Below are positions 28,153-37,471 of a DNA stretch of 64,000 nt, one piece after another. The notes under the pieces are model-generated. The model saw only the letters and a list, made by a program, of their open reading frames with translations. It was not told the DNA's origin and did not search any database. Positions within the stretch are counted from its first letter, which is position 1. Each line of letters begins with the position of its first letter. Made by a program: the position numbers and the translations under genes. The stretch covers positions 1,426,001-1,490,000 of the forward strand of contig NZ_JAFBCQ010000001.1 of the NCBI RefSeq assembly GCF_016907815.1. The letters are read 5' to 3'. This stretch comes from Microbacterium aurum (GTDB lineage: Bacteria; Actinomycetota; Actinomycetes; Actinomycetales; Microbacteriaceae).

Positions 28153-30490
28153 CTGCGAATCCCTGGGCAATCAGCGCCGCTTCTGTCGATGTCGGCATCC
28201 GCGCATTGTCATCTATGAAGTGCCGTACCGGAAAGTGGACCCAGATCGCGCCGCTCTGGAAAATATCGACCACAGCCGCTTCAACCGTGGCGCGAGTGCC
28301 GTCGAATCGTTGCTGATAGAACTGGGCGTAGCGCCAATGAGAATCTAGGCCGCATTGAGTTTCGATCTCTCGAACGTAGTCTGAGATCGGCCGCGACAAG
28401 ACCGACTGATCCATCATCCTGCACAGGAAAGCGTCGATGTCGGCCCTCAGGTCATCAGCGGAGAATCGGGACCCTGTGATCGTGGTTCCCACATTATCGC
28501 GGAACCACTGCCGCAGTGTTCCGCTATACGAACTCCGGTAGTGGAGGTAGTAGTCGTTCCAAGCGTTCAAGATATCGCCGGCCCATCCTCCGACGTCGGG
28601 TAGGATGCAGGTTCCCTTCGAGTAGGCCACAAGATCCCAGTTCCGATATCCCCTCAGGGTGGCTGCCCAGTGGCTCAGCCTCGGTTGAACCCACGAAGCG
28701 GGCTGGGGAGCGACCGCAGTGAACGACGCTCGCTGGTCTCGCAAAGGTTGAGCGCTTAGTGGAGGCATCAAGTCCTCCAGGTTAGGCGTGTACGCGAGCC
28801 ACGGGCCTTCCGTGTACTGCCATTGGAGGTGTTGGAGGAACTGCAGAACGAAATCTGCAGAAATCCCGTCCGCTCGTCCCGTCGCATGCTCGGCGCGCAC
28901 ATCGAGTTCGACTAGGTACCAGAAATTGTCTTCATCGAACTGCAAGTCGGTCAGCGGCGGCTTCACGACAAGCGGGGTGGGGAGTACATCTGCACTACCT
29001 GCGGGAACTGCCCGCGAAGACTGCACGTTCTTGTCAATCTCCAAGCTCGTCGCCGAGTTGGTGAGTGTCAGGCCGGCGATCTGATCATACGACCAACTCG
29101 GGGGGAGCTTGAAGCCGAGGTTTCCACTCCAGCCCCACGACATGGAAGCGATGAACGCTTCCGTGGCGAGCCCAGCATTGATGACTCGAGCGCATACGTT
29201 GCGTGTCCCGTAGACGCCGACCTTATAGTCCACTGACGTGGAGTGCAGATAGTCAGCGACGCCTTGAAAGTAGGGAATCACGTTTGTCGTGATCTGCTCA
29301 TCTAGCGCATCGAAGTCCACGGCAAAGAAGACAGTAGTCCCGCCTTTGAAGCCAAGCTGCCGTAGCCTTCTCAGGGCCTGAAACCCGTGGTCGACGCCCT
29401 TCTGGTGGGAGAAGTCGGCGACGGAAGTGTTGGCCTCCTGCATGATTGGGAAGGTCTTGAGGCCAGCCGCGAAGATGCGTCCTAGCTCGCCTGGAGCGTA
29501 TCGCTTGCTGAGCACGGAGATGTACCGGCCTACAGTGCGGTATCCGTTCTGATAGAGGAGGTTGCAGTGCGAGCCAGTGAGCTGCGTCATCATGTCACTG
29601 GCGATCCCCGGTCGGGTCGAGTCCCCCGTGCTGATCAGGAGCGACGCCCACGTGGCGTATGTCCCTGCACCCGTGGCCGGCAATTCTGCGTAGCCTTGGA
29701 AGCTCAGAGTCGCATTCTTAGTGTCATTGTCGAAAGTTCCGGAGAACGGCGTCGAGTAGTCGTTGAACCGGAGAGCACCTTGATACAGCCTCACCCAGTT
29801 CTTGGTCGAATCCGTAGCGCCGAGGGAGACGTAGCCGGATGATTGGAGACCGGACTTAGTCCCGGGGCCGAAGTTCCCGTTCGCCACGCCGTCGGCCATG
29901 TTCAGTTCATACTGGATGGCGAACATCAGCCCCAGTTGGGTGTTCCTGGAGAAGATGCCGTCGCAGGGGAGCAGGGGAAAGTCGAGTCGGTGAGAGTATT
30001 TGCCGTTCAACCACTGCTGGACTTCGCGTTTGTCCCATGTGCCCGAGCCGATCCTCGTGTAGGCGTCCATGGTGAGCAGTGATTTCATCAGCTTCACGTT
30101 GACCGAGGTCACTGAGGCCGACAAACCCAAGTTGGCGTTTACGACGGCAATCGAGTCGAGCAGGTCTTGGTCGAATACGCCTGGTTCCCACCCACCGCGG
30201 TAACCTTTGCACCACATCGCGCCCTGAAGAATGCGGACAACGTTCGGTCTACCTGCTGTGCTGCTGGGTGACAGGACACCGAACGTGCTCACGAACCGCG
30301 ACTGGGTCGTGGGTCCGAAGGCGTCGGCGAGAGTGGTTATGTTCAACTCGATCTGCAGAGCGCGCGTGAGCGCGTAAATGGTTTCCCAGCCGGTGAAGCC
30401 GTGCGTGGGTGCTGCTACCCACTGCGAATGCCACCCGTAGGTGGTGTTCAACCAGTTCTGAACGGAGATGATCTGCGGGTCGCCGGGCAT
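28130..30490 (-). CDS. DUF1906 (Rv2525c-like) glycoside-hydrolase-like protein with peptidoglycan-binding-like repeats
   Basis: 786 residues. The N-terminal ~230 residues contain repeated peptidoglycan-binding-like modules (VQNWLNTTYG ..., VQQWLNGKYS ...; each ending in a GVF/GIF motif). Residues ~300-510 match the DUF1906 TIM-barrel pattern: YRTVGRYISVLSKR, GLKTFPIMQEANTSV, TVFFAVDFDALDEQ, VGVYGTRNVC. The C-terminal ~250 residues are unrecognised. There is no evident signal peptide from ATG 30490. The gene starts 2 bp after the Tat-type gene ends, so the products probably act together at the cell wall. Confidence 0.78.
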   Translation of the reverse strand: MPGDPQIISVQNWLNTTYGWHSQWVAAPTHGFTGWETIYALTRALQIELNITTLADAFGPTTQSRFVSTFGVLSPSSTAGRPNVVRILQGAMWCKGYRGGWEPGVFDQDLLDSIAVVNANLGLSASVTSVNVKLMKSLLTMDAYTRIGSGTWDKREVQQWLNGKYSHRLDFPLLPCDGIFSRNTQLGLMFAIQYELNMADGVANGNFGPGTKSGLQSSGYVSLGATDSTKNWVRLYQGALRFNDYSTPFSGTFDNDTKNATLSFQGYAELPATGAGTYATWASLLISTGDSTRPGIASDMMTQLTGSHCNLLYQNGYRTVGRYISVLSKRYAPGELGRIFAAGLKTFPIMQEANTSVADFSHQKGVDHGFQALRRLRQLGFKGGTTVFFAVDFDALDEQITTNVIPYFQGVADYLHSTSVDYKVGVYGTRNVCARVINAGLATEAFIASMSWGWSGNLGFKLPPSWSYDQIAGLTLTNSATSLEIDKNVQSSRAVPAGSADVLPTPLVVKPPLTDLQFDEDNFWYLVELDVRAEHATGRADGISADFVLQFLQHLQWQYTEGPWLAYTPNLEDLMPPLSAQPLRDQRASFTAVAPQPASWVQPRLSHWAATLRGYRNWDLVAYSKGTCILPDVGGWAGDILNAWNDYYLHYRSSYSGTLRQWFRDNVGTTITGSRFSADDLRADIDAFLCRMMDQSVLSRPISDYVREIETQCGLDSHWRYAQFYQQRFDGTRATVEAAVVDIFQSGAIWVHFPVRHFIDDNARMPTSTEAALIAQGFADALLDRI

Positions 30491-30492
30491 CG

Positions 30493-31542
30493 CTACGCCT
30501 TCTGCTCGGAGGCGAAATCGGACAGCGAGGAGCCTGACGCCGTCACGGGTGCGGATGAGTAGAGGGCGGTGTCCCGCGCATCGCCGGCGACAACTTCCGT
30601 GAACACCAGGGCAGCTGTGGGCACGACAGTCAGCCCCGGCTTCGACGGTTCTTGCTCTGCTGCGTCCTCCGGTAGCTCGAACGTCGTCTGCCACGATGCG
30701 CCGGCGGGCATCGGATCCACAACGATGCTGATCCCGGGCTTCGCGCCTGCACGATCCAGCCTGCTCGAATCGGCCGAGGGATCCGGCTCCAGCTCGCCCA
30801 GCGTCGGTCGAGGCACACGCAGCTCAACAGTGAGTCCGCTCGGCGTCGGATGCGGACCCACACTGCGAACTTCTACCAAAGCCGGAAGGTACCGGTCTTC
30901 ATACGCGAACCAGCTGACATACAACTCCGCTCCCCACGCCGCTGCGGCCTGCGTCCGCAGCGGTAGCTGAGTGACCTCAGAGTTAACAGTGACCTGCGTG
31001 GCGGCGAGGTCGTCGACCAGATCAGCGGGATACCGCAGCAACGGACGGGCTTGGAGGAGGATTCGGGTTGCTCCTGAGGGAAGCGACAGAGTCAGCGCTC
31101 CGGGGCCGCTCTGGTCTCCTGTGACCTCCGCGCGTGGACGCCCGTCAGCGAACACGATTATGATCGACTCCGCTACGTCGAACGCGCGAGGGTCCCAGGT
31201 CAAGGCGACCGGCCCGGCAAAGCCGGCATCAACATCGAGGACGTTTGGGAAATCCAACTCAGTTCTCAGCGTGCCGTCGAGGTTGAACGAGGTCGCGAAC
31301 AACACTGAAGAGATGCGAACCGAGGGCCTCGTGTCGTCTCCCGCGTCTGCGTGTGCTGTAGTCGGTGCCGCTAGCATGTCGACCAGAGCCGCGCCCGCGA
31401 ATGTCACACCGGTCATCAGGAGAAGGGCCCGCCGCGACAAGCCTGATCGCTCTGCGGTGACCGTGGGGCCGATAGCGATCTTGGGTGCCTCAGCACGCTC
31501 CCCAGTAGAGGGCCACTGGCTGCCGCTCGGTTGTTGCTTCAT
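30493..31542 (-). CDS. Exported protein with Tat-type signal, unknown function
   Basis: 349 residues. SRRALLLMTGVTFAGAALV followed by an AHA-D cleavage-like site (~65) looks like a twin-arginine signal after an unusually long N-region. The mature part is beta-rich with no recognised motif. ATG 31542 has aggag 8 bp upstream. It is the first gene of a three-gene unit with the DUF1906 protein and the membrane protein. Confidence 0.68.
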   Translation of the reverse strand: MKQQPSGSQWPSTGERAEAPKIAIGPTVTAERSGLSRRALLLMTGVTFAGAALVDMLAAPTTAHADAGDDTRPSVRISSVLFATSFNLDGTLRTELDFPNVLDVDAGFAGPVALTWDPRAFDVAESIIIVFADGRPRAEVTGDQSGPGALTLSLPSGATRILLQARPLLRYPADLVDDLAATQVTVNSEVTQLPLRTQAAAAWGAELYVSWFAYEDRYLPALVEVRSVGPHPTPSGLTVELRVPRPTLGELEPDPSADSSRLDRAGAKPGISIVVDPMPAGASWQTTFELPEDAAEQEPSKPGLTVVPTAALVFTEVVAGDARDTALYSSAPVTASGSSLSDFASEQKA

Positions 31543-31894
31543 GAGCGCATCTCCTAATGACAGAGGACTGGTGCGATGGACCGCCTACGACTCGGCTCGC
31601 AGGGAACCCAGGACACTTGACTGGTCGCTGCGGGAGGTTGCGAGACTCGGACCTGTGAACGCCAACGGCGGATAACACTCCACGACGTGTAATCAACTGC
31701 TCCACCACGCCTCCGTCTCCGCGGCAAGCTTCAAGCCGACTGGCCGAAAATCTAGCGGAGGGACGGCACTCGCACTGACCCACACCGGCCGGCGGTTCAG
31801 GCGCACCCGGATCGGCGAACGGGCAGTTTTTCGGCTCTCACATAGCGGAGTCTTGGGCTAACTGTGGCCGGAACGAGTCGTCCCCGAGCTGCTC
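31543..31894. other. Upstream region of the Tat-type gene, cut by an IS21 insertion
   Basis: 352 bp without a credible gene. It presumably holds the promoter for the leftward operon 31542-27586. The last six bases (31889-31894, CTGCTC) are the left target duplication of the IS21 element. Confidence 0.5.
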
Positions 31895-32084
31895 TGTCGG
31901 TGGCCATGGAAAACTGCCCGTAGGCGGTCACGAGACCTGCCCGTAGGTGGCCAGGAGAACTGCCCGTTGGTGGCCATGAGTTCTGCCCACGTCTGATGGT
32001 TCCGCCCCGCGCGTCGTCGCGATGGTGGGGCCCCTTCCCGGTTCGATGACGGGTGCTTAGGTCGTCGTCGCCCGGGAAGGGGCT

Positions 32085-33647
32085 GTGTTGAAGTCTGACG
32101 GAGAAGTCATGGAGATTCTGGAAGCGTTCGATGCGACGGGGTCGTATCGGGCTGCGGGGCAGCTCGCGGGTTGCTCTCATCACACGGTCGCCGCGTATGT
32201 CGCGGCGCGGGACGCGGGCCGGCCTGTCGGCGCTGCGGCGCGCAGGCCGCGCGTCATCGACGAGTTCCTGCCGAAGGTCGAGGAGTTGGTCGAGAAGACG
32301 AAGGGCAAGGTTCGGGCCGACAAGGTCCACGAGGTGCTGACCTCGATCGGGTTCGAAGGGTCGGAGCGGTCGACCAGGCGGGCGGTCGCTGCGGTGAAGG
32401 CGTCGTGGCGGGCGGGGAACCGTCGGGTGCATCGGCCGTGGGTCACCGAGCCGGGGCTGTGGTTGCAGTACGACTTCGGCGACGGGCCCGTGGTCGGCGG
32501 GGTGAAGACGGTGCTGTTCGTCGCCTGGCTCGCGTTCAGTCGGTTCCGGGTGGTGATCCCGATCCGCGACAAGACCCTCCCGAGCGTGTTCGCCGCGTTG
32601 GATCGGACGTTCCGGGCGGTCGGGGGCGCGCCGACGTATGTCCTCACCGACAACGAGAAGACGGTCACCACGATGCATATCGCGGGGGTCCCGGTCCGCA
32701 ACGCGCAGACGGTGTCGTTCGCCGCGCATTACGGGGTCACGGTGCTGACCTGTCAGCCCGCGGACCCGGCCTCGAAGGGTGGCGCGGAAGCGTCGGTGAA
32801 GCTCGCGAAAGCGGACCTGGTGCCCACCGATGCGAACCTCCGCGACCAGTACGCCTCATTCGGCGAACTCGAGGCGGCCTGCGACGCGTTCATGGACGAC
32901 GTCAACGGGCGGGAGCACCGGGTGACCAAGCGGCGCCCGGTCGAGGTGCTCGCTGAGGAGCAGCAGCGGCTGCACCCGGTCCCGGGTCGTGCTCACACCA
33001 TCGCGTTCGGAGTGTCCCGGCGGGTCGGGGAGAACACGCCGATGGTCGCGTTCGAGAACGGGCAGTATTCCGTCCCGCACCTGCTGATGGGCGCGGAGGT
33101 GTTCGTCCGTGTCCAGGGCGCCGCTGACTCCGAGCGGGTCGTGATCGTCCACCACGGCATCGACGGGCCCGTCGAGGTCGCCCGACACGACCGCGCCCGC
33201 CCCGGGACCCCCAGGATCGACGACGCCCACTTCCCCGCCCAGCCGGGGGTGAAGGTTCCCGGCGACTACACGATCAAGGCCCGCAGCACCGAGGAGGCGG
33301 AGTTCCTCGGTATCGGTCACGGCGCCGCGGCCTGGCTGCTCGAGGCCGCAGCGGCCGGGACGCAGCGGATGAACCAGAAGATGCGGGAAGCCGTCCAGCT
33401 CGCCCGGATCCACGGGATCGAGGTCGTCGACGAAACCCTCGGCACCGCAGCCGCGTATGGCCGGTTCGATACCGGTGATCTCACGTCGATCCTCGGCAGC
33501 CGGATCACCGCGACGCCGGCGAGGGCGGCGTCGGAGACCCGGTCGCTCGCGCAGGGCACGTCCGGGTGGGCCGCGATCGGCCAGCCGCGGGGTGTGATCG
33601 TCCCCGTCGTCGAGATCATCGCGACGGACGAGGAGGACGAGCTGTGA
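32085..33647 (+). CDS. istA: IS21-family transposase IstA
   Basis: 520 residues. N-terminal HTH (EILEAFDATGSYRAAGQLAGCSHHTVAAYV), integrase core with Asp in LQYDFGDGPVV, Asp in VLTDNEKTVT and Glu in SKGGAEASVKLAK, and a C-terminal beta-barrel region typical of IstA. The start codon at 32085 is TTG in a coding-like context; ATG 32109 is an alternative. istB overlaps its stop. Confidence 0.95.
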   Translation: MLKSDGEVMEILEAFDATGSYRAAGQLAGCSHHTVAAYVAARDAGRPVGAAARRPRVIDEFLPKVEELVEKTKGKVRADKVHEVLTSIGFEGSERSTRRAVAAVKASWRAGNRRVHRPWVTEPGLWLQYDFGDGPVVGGVKTVLFVAWLAFSRFRVVIPIRDKTLPSVFAALDRTFRAVGGAPTYVLTDNEKTVTTMHIAGVPVRNAQTVSFAAHYGVTVLTCQPADPASKGGAEASVKLAKADLVPTDANLRDQYASFGELEAACDAFMDDVNGREHRVTKRRPVEVLAEEQQRLHPVPGRAHTIAFGVSRRVGENTPMVAFENGQYSVPHLLMGAEVFVRVQGAADSERVVIVHHGIDGPVEVARHDRARPGTPRIDDAHFPAQPGVKVPGDYTIKARSTEEAEFLGIGHGAAAWLLEAAAAGTQRMNQKMREAVQLARIHGIEVVDETLGTAAAYGRFDTGDLTSILGSRITATPARAASETRSLAQGTSGWAAIGQPRGVIVPVVEIIATDEEDEL

Positions 33648-34423
33648 GCGTCGCGACCCCTGCCGCCCCGCCGATCCCGGCCGAGTTGGAGCAGACCATG
33701 CGGCAGCTGAAGATGCCCTACGCCCGCGGCATCGCACCCGACGTGTTCGCGACCGCAAGGGCACAACGCTGGGAACCCGCGGAGGTTGTCAAAGCACTCC
33801 TCGACGCCGAGATCGCCGGCCGGTCCCGGTCCATGCTCGCCGCCCGCCGCAAGGCCGCCGGGTTCCCCACCGGGAAGACCTTCGACTCCTGGGACCAGTC
33901 CCTGTCGACGATCCCGGCGCCGACCCAGCAGGCGTTGCGGACCCTGGAATGGGTGCACCGGCGGGAGAACCTCGTGATCTGCGGGCCCGCCGGGACAGGG
34001 AAGACGTTCTTCCTCGAAGCGCTCGGCCAGCACGCCGTCGAACAAGGCCTCCGCGTCGCGTGGTTCCGGCTCGAGGACCTCGGCGCGCTGATCCGCGCGC
34101 ACCGCGTCGACGACACCGTCACCCGCACCGTCGCCCGGATCCTCCGCGCCGACCTCGTCGTCGTTGACGACATCGGTCTACTCGGCGTCGGCGACGACGC
34201 CGCGGAAGGCCTCTACCGGCTCGTCGACGCCGCCTACGAGAAACGATCGATCGCGATCAGCTCGAACCTGCACCCCTCCGGGTTCGACGAGCTCATGCCC
34301 AAGACCCTCGCGACCGCGACCGTCGACCGGCTCCTCCACCATGCCCACCTCGCGCAGACCACCGGCGAGTCCATCCGCCTCGCGCAGGCCCTCGCCGGCA
34401 CGGGGGTGACCCCCATGACCTGA
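33644..34423 (+). CDS. istB: IS21-family helper ATPase IstB
   Basis: About 259 residues when read from the GTG overlapping the istA stop (GTGA). AAA+ ATPase with Walker A ICGPAGTGKTFFLEALG and Walker B LVVVDDIGLLG; regulates target capture by IstA. The product ends TGVTPMT just before the right terminal repeats. Confidence 0.93.
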   Translation: MSVATPAAPPIPAELEQTMRQLKMPYARGIAPDVFATARAQRWEPAEVVKALLDAEIAGRSRSMLAARRKAAGFPTGKTFDSWDQSLSTIPAPTQQALRTLEWVHRRENLVICGPAGTGKTFFLEALGQHAVEQGLRVAWFRLEDLGALIRAHRVDDTVTRTVARILRADLVVVDDIGLLGVGDDAAEGLYRLVDAAYEKRSIAISSNLHPSGFDELMPKTLATATVDRLLHHAHLAQTTGESIRLAQALAGTGVTPMT

Positions 34424-34701
34424 CCCGGCGGGACTGCCTCACGCGGCCAGGGCCACCACAACCCGGTGGGCAGAACTCCTGGCCGCGAATGGGCAGTTCC
34501 ACTGGCCACCAGCGGGCACTTCCGCTGGCCGCCTATGGGCAATTCCTACTGGCCGTTGACACTGCTCGCCACGATGAACCGGTTGTGAAGGTTTCGTCCG
34601 AATGGGTGAACATCAGGAGCGTTCTCTGCGGTGAGGTCCCCTGGGATGATGGGTTTCCGGCAGGGTCGCCGGCGTCGTGGACGTTGGTGAGCCATCGTGC
34701 G

Positions 34702-34853
34702 ATGGTGTTCGTCGGCGCCGCCCCGTTGGAACGCAGCCCGGAGCTGGGTCACGCAAAGCAATGGCACCCGCCCGCGGACCCCACCGACCACGGCCGGAGA
34801 TATGGAGCTGCGGATCCCGAAGCTGCGGCAAGGGTCGTTCACGGATACTGTGG
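34702..34853 (+). pseudogene. Fragment of an IS256 (Mutator)-family transposase
   Basis: FVGAAPLERSPELGHAK followed, in the next frame, by NGTRPRTPPTTAGDMELRIPKLRQGSF reproduces the conserved IS256 transposase region upstream of the catalytic core. The change of frame near 34757 and absence of the DDE part show it is a relic. It lies just right of the IS21 element. Confidence 0.8.
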
Positions 34854-34916
34854 CGAGGCGTATTCATGAGCGTTCGCAAGTGGTGCGATGTCATCGGTGA
34901 ATGCGAATATCGGGTC

Positions 34917-35279
34917 ATGCGCACCATTACCAAGGCCCTGACCGGAGTCGCCGTCGTTGCCGTCGCCCTGTCCCTAGCAGCTTGCACTGCGACCGAGATA
35001 GCTCCGCTCGAAACGTCCACGGCAACGCCACTCGCATCCACGTCCTCGACGGCCACGGCAACCGCGCCTGCCACGGTTCCGGTAGACAGTGGTCCGGGCG
35101 ACTCAGCCACGGGGACCGCGGTGCTAGATGCGAACGGCACGCCCATCGGTTACATCGTCGCCGAGGGCGACACCGCCTGGGGTATCGAACGGCGGTTTGG
35201 CATCAATGGCCTTGCAGAGCGCTACAACAGATACCTGCAACCGGGCGAGCGCCTCGACCTGGTGGCCAGCGCACCCTGA
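34917..35279 (+). CDS. Small lipoprotein with LysM-like domain
   Basis: 120 residues. A signal peptide ends in the lipobox LSLAAC; a Ser/Thr/Ala-rich linker follows; the C-terminus (GYIVAEGDTAWGIERRFGI ... YNRYLQPGERLDL) fits a LysM peptidoglycan-binding module. Membrane-tethered wall-binding protein. An upstream in-frame ATG (34866) is possible but would lengthen the n-region unusually. Confidence 0.78.
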   Translation: MRTITKALTGVAVVAVALSLAACTATEIAPLETSTATPLASTSSTATATAPATVPVDSGPGDSATGTAVLDANGTPIGYIVAEGDTAWGIERRFGINGLAERYNRYLQPGERLDLVASAP

Positions 35280-35305
35280 GTGCCCCACGGGCGAGAACTC
35301 GAGAC

Positions 35306-35374
35306 CCCCTGCTCTTCATTCCAAGGGCAGGGGTTTGAACACCACAGGAAAGAGCCGATCCAGCCTGGATCGGC
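35306..35374 (+). terminator. Two hairpins between lipoprotein and small ORF
   Basis: CCCCTGC (35306-35312) pairs with GCAGGGG (35327-35333) and is followed by TTTG, a weak terminator for the lipoprotein gene. GCCGATCCA (35354-35362) pairs with TGGATCGGC (35366-35374) and lies 20 bp before the next start codon, where it could modulate its translation. Confidence 0.45.
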
Positions 35375-35393
35375 CGAAAGGAAGGTACAAACT

Positions 35394-35522
35394 ATGGCCG
35401 ATATCTACACTATCGGTGGCGATTTCCTCGCCGATGGCAGTGTCCGCGCATTCACGAACCCGCGCTACAAGCCCACTGGCGGGGTCGATGTGAAGCGCCC
35501 TGAGTTTGTTGGAGGCTCCTGA
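35394..35522 (+). CDS. Small ORF, cut by an IS element at its 3' end
   Basis: Starts at ATG with a very strong purine-rich ribosome site (gaaaggaagg). The first ~32 residues (MADIYTIGGDFLADGSVRAF, then TNPRYKPTGG) are native; from 35491 the frame runs through the IS terminal repeat to a stop at 35522. The native C-terminus is therefore lost. Function unknown. Confidence 0.5.
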   Translation: MADIYTIGGDFLADGSVRAFTNPRYKPTGGVDVKRPEFVGGS

Positions 35523-35544
35523 CCTTGGAAACGAGGATGGGGTT

Positions 35545-35889
35545 ATGCCGAAGGAACTGGCGAATGGGAAGCCGACGACGCGTCGCTACTCGGACGAGGA
35601 GAAGGCCGCCGCGGTGCGGATGGTGAGGACGCTGCGCGCCGAGCTCGGTGTCACGCAGGGGACGGTGCAGCGGGTCGCGACGCAGCTCGGCTACGGGGTC
35701 GAGTCGGTGCGGATGTGGGTGAAGCAGGCCGACATCGACGACGGCGTCACGCCGGGTGTGAGCTCGGCTGAGGCGCAGAGGGTGAAGGAGCTTGAGCAAG
35801 AGGTTCGGGAGTTGCGTCGGGCCACTGAGGTGCTCAAGCGGGCTGCGTCTTTCTTCGGGGCGGAGCTCGACCGCCACTACCGGAAGTAG
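35545..35889 (+). CDS. IS3-family transposase OrfA (second type)
   Basis: 114 residues: HTH with RRYSDEEKAAAVRMVRTL and VQRVATQLGYGVESVRMWV, then a coiled coil (VKELEQEVRELRRATEVLKRA). The orfB frame is open upstream across the end of orfA from about 35850, which fits a programmed -1 frameshift at the TTTCTTC run. Confidence 0.9.
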   Translation: MPKELANGKPTTRRYSDEEKAAAVRMVRTLRAELGVTQGTVQRVATQLGYGVESVRMWVKQADIDDGVTPGVSSAEAQRVKELEQEVRELRRATEVLKRAASFFGAELDRHYRK

Positions 35890-35921
35890 TCGCGTTCATC
35901 GACGCGAACAAGGACGACGTC

Positions 35922-36809
35922 GTGGACGGTCGCCGGCTCGGAGTCGAGCTCATCTGCAGACAGTTGCAGGTGGCTCCGAGTAGCTACTATGCCGCCAAAA
36001 CCCGTGTCCCGTCCGCTCGCGCGGTGCGGGATGGGGAGTTAATCCCGCAGCTGGTCGAGCTGTGGGAGGCGAACTACCGGGTCTACGGGGTCCGCAAGCT
36101 CTGGAAGGCCGCCCGGCGCGCGGGGATCATGATCGGTCGTGACCAGACCGCGAGGCTGATGAAGCTGGCGGGGATCGAAGGCGCCAGACGGTTGAAGAAG
36201 GTCAAGACGACCCGGCCGGATCCGGCGTCGGCGCGGCACCCAGATCTGGTGCAACGGGAGTTCACTGCGACCGCCCCGAACCGGCTCTGGGTCACGGATC
36301 TGACGTTCGTGCCGACATGGGCCGGTGTGGCGTATGTGTGCTTCATCATCGACGCGTTCTCCCGCATGATCGTCGGGTGGCGGGTCGCGTCACACATGCG
36401 CACCGAGATGATCCTCGACGCAATCGAGATGGCCCGCTGGTCCCGCGGCCACCACCACGCCGGCCTGCGATGTCACAGCGATGCCGGGTCTCAATTCACG
36501 TCGATCCGCTACGGCGAACGACTCGCGGAGATCGGCGCCACACCGTCGATCGGGACGGTCGGCGACAGCTACGACAATGCCCTGGCTGAGACGGTGAACG
36601 GCTACTACAAGGCGGAACTCGTCCGTGGACCGGCACGCCCGGGGCCGTGGAAGACGGTCGAGGACCTCGAGCTCGCAACTCTCGGCTGGGTGCACTGGCA
36701 CAACACGCAGCGCCTCCATGGCTACCTCGGCGACGTCCCGCCCGCCGAGTTCGAGAACGCGTTCTATGCTGTCCAAGCCGACCGCGAACCGTTGGTCGGA
36801 ATCAAATAG
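35922..36809 (+). CDS. IS3-family transposase OrfB (second type)
   Basis: 295 residues from GTG 35922. HTH_21 region (YYAAKTR...YRVYGVRKLWKAARR) and rve core with Asp in WVTDLTFVP, Asp in CHSDAGSQFTS, Glu in NALAETVNGYYKAE. It is probably translated mainly as an OrfAB fusion by frameshifting. Confidence 0.92.
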   Translation: MDGRRLGVELICRQLQVAPSSYYAAKTRVPSARAVRDGELIPQLVELWEANYRVYGVRKLWKAARRAGIMIGRDQTARLMKLAGIEGARRLKKVKTTRPDPASARHPDLVQREFTATAPNRLWVTDLTFVPTWAGVAYVCFIIDAFSRMIVGWRVASHMRTEMILDAIEMARWSRGHHHAGLRCHSDAGSQFTSIRYGERLAEIGATPSIGTVGDSYDNALAETVNGYYKAELVRGPARPGPWKTVEDLELATLGWVHWHNTQRLHGYLGDVPPAEFENAFYAVQADREPLVGIK

Positions 36810-37018
36810 CGCGAGTCTCCATCAGACCCAGGGCGCTTCAATTCGCACGGCATGTTTGCGTTGTTTGGGTGGTTGAGCCCAGTAACGACGTGGTTGTGAG
36901 CTTGGTCACCCCGCTCCCGCTGTCCAGCCGTCCCCGTCATCTGCCGCATATCCTCTATTGAGCCTGCTGAATGGGAGCAGACGATCACATCAGAGTAGAT
37001 ATGAATCGGGGCCCAAAG

Positions 37019-37438
37019 ATGAAGAAGAAGATCGCGGCGATCATCCTCGCCGCCGCTGCGGCAACCGTTTCGGTGGCGGGAGTCGGTGCTCCGGCTTACG
37101 CAGACGGCAACGGTATTGCTTTCGGGAGCGACGGGACCGTCGTGGTCTTGGGAGTTAAGGGCACCTATAACCGGGTGACGAGCATGTCCGTAGCGGTCAA
37201 CTACTCACCCCCGGTGACCGTCGGAACTATCTGTGATGGTCAGGCTAGGGGGTACGGGACGCTGCTGAGTGGGAGTGCCTGGTCGAAGACTTGGGGAACC
37301 TACAGCGGGTGTTTCCCGCTCGCGTGGAGCTCCGCAACGTCGGTAAATAAGGACTTCAAGAGCCACACCAACATGACGGGCCGCGCATTCCACGACGGGA
37401 AGCTCAACTCTGGCGCTCCCACCGTCGCGATTCAGTAG
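37019..37438 (+). CDS. Small secreted protein, candidate bacteriocin-like substrate
   Basis: 139 residues. Clear Sec signal MKKKIAAIILAAAAATVSVA with cleavage after AYA (~26). The mature ~113 residues contain exactly two Cys (ICDGQ and SGCFP, ~24 apart), able to form one disulfide, and are Gly/Ser/Thr-rich. Not matched to a family. The downstream lipoprotein/adaptor/ABC/permease genes on the same strand suggest it is exported or sensed by them. The 178 bp before it hold its probable promoter. Confidence 0.6.
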   Translation: MKKKIAAIILAAAAATVSVAGVGAPAYADGNGIAFGSDGTVVVLGVKGTYNRVTSMSVAVNYSPPVTVGTICDGQARGYGTLLSGSAWSKTWGTYSGCFPLAWSSATSVNKDFKSHTNMTGRAFHDGKLNSGAPTVAIQ

Positions 37439-37471
37439 CGAATCCGACCGCAGAGCAGAGAGGTGCGCGGC

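Larger units (their letters stand above)
31895..34561 (+). mobile_element. IS21-family insertion sequence with CTGCTC target duplication
   Basis: 2,667 bp. The ends begin TGTC and contain multiple copies of a GGCCA...CTGCCC repeat at both termini in inverted orientation (31895-31990 and ~34465-34561), the typical multi-repeat end of IS21. CTGCTC flanks both sides (31889-31894 and 34562-34567). It carries istA and istB, both apparently intact. Confidence 0.95.
35491..36840 (+). mobile_element. IS3-family insertion sequence (second type)
   Basis: 1,350 bp. Imperfect terminal inverted repeats start TGAAGCGCCCTG (35491) and end CAGGGCGCTTCA (36840). It differs from the composite-transposon IS in sequence and end motif. 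No target duplication was found (flanks ATG and ATT). It carries orfA and orfB in the usual overlapping-frame arrangement. Confidence 0.88.

Noticed and set aside
31490..31783. Short leftward open frame upstream of the Tat-type gene
   Set aside because: No ribosome site, unusual composition, and it overlaps the start of a well-supported gene.
34546..34842. Leftward open frame right of the IS21 element
   Set aside because: It is antisense to the recognisable IS256 transposase fragment and begins inside the IS21 terminal repeat.
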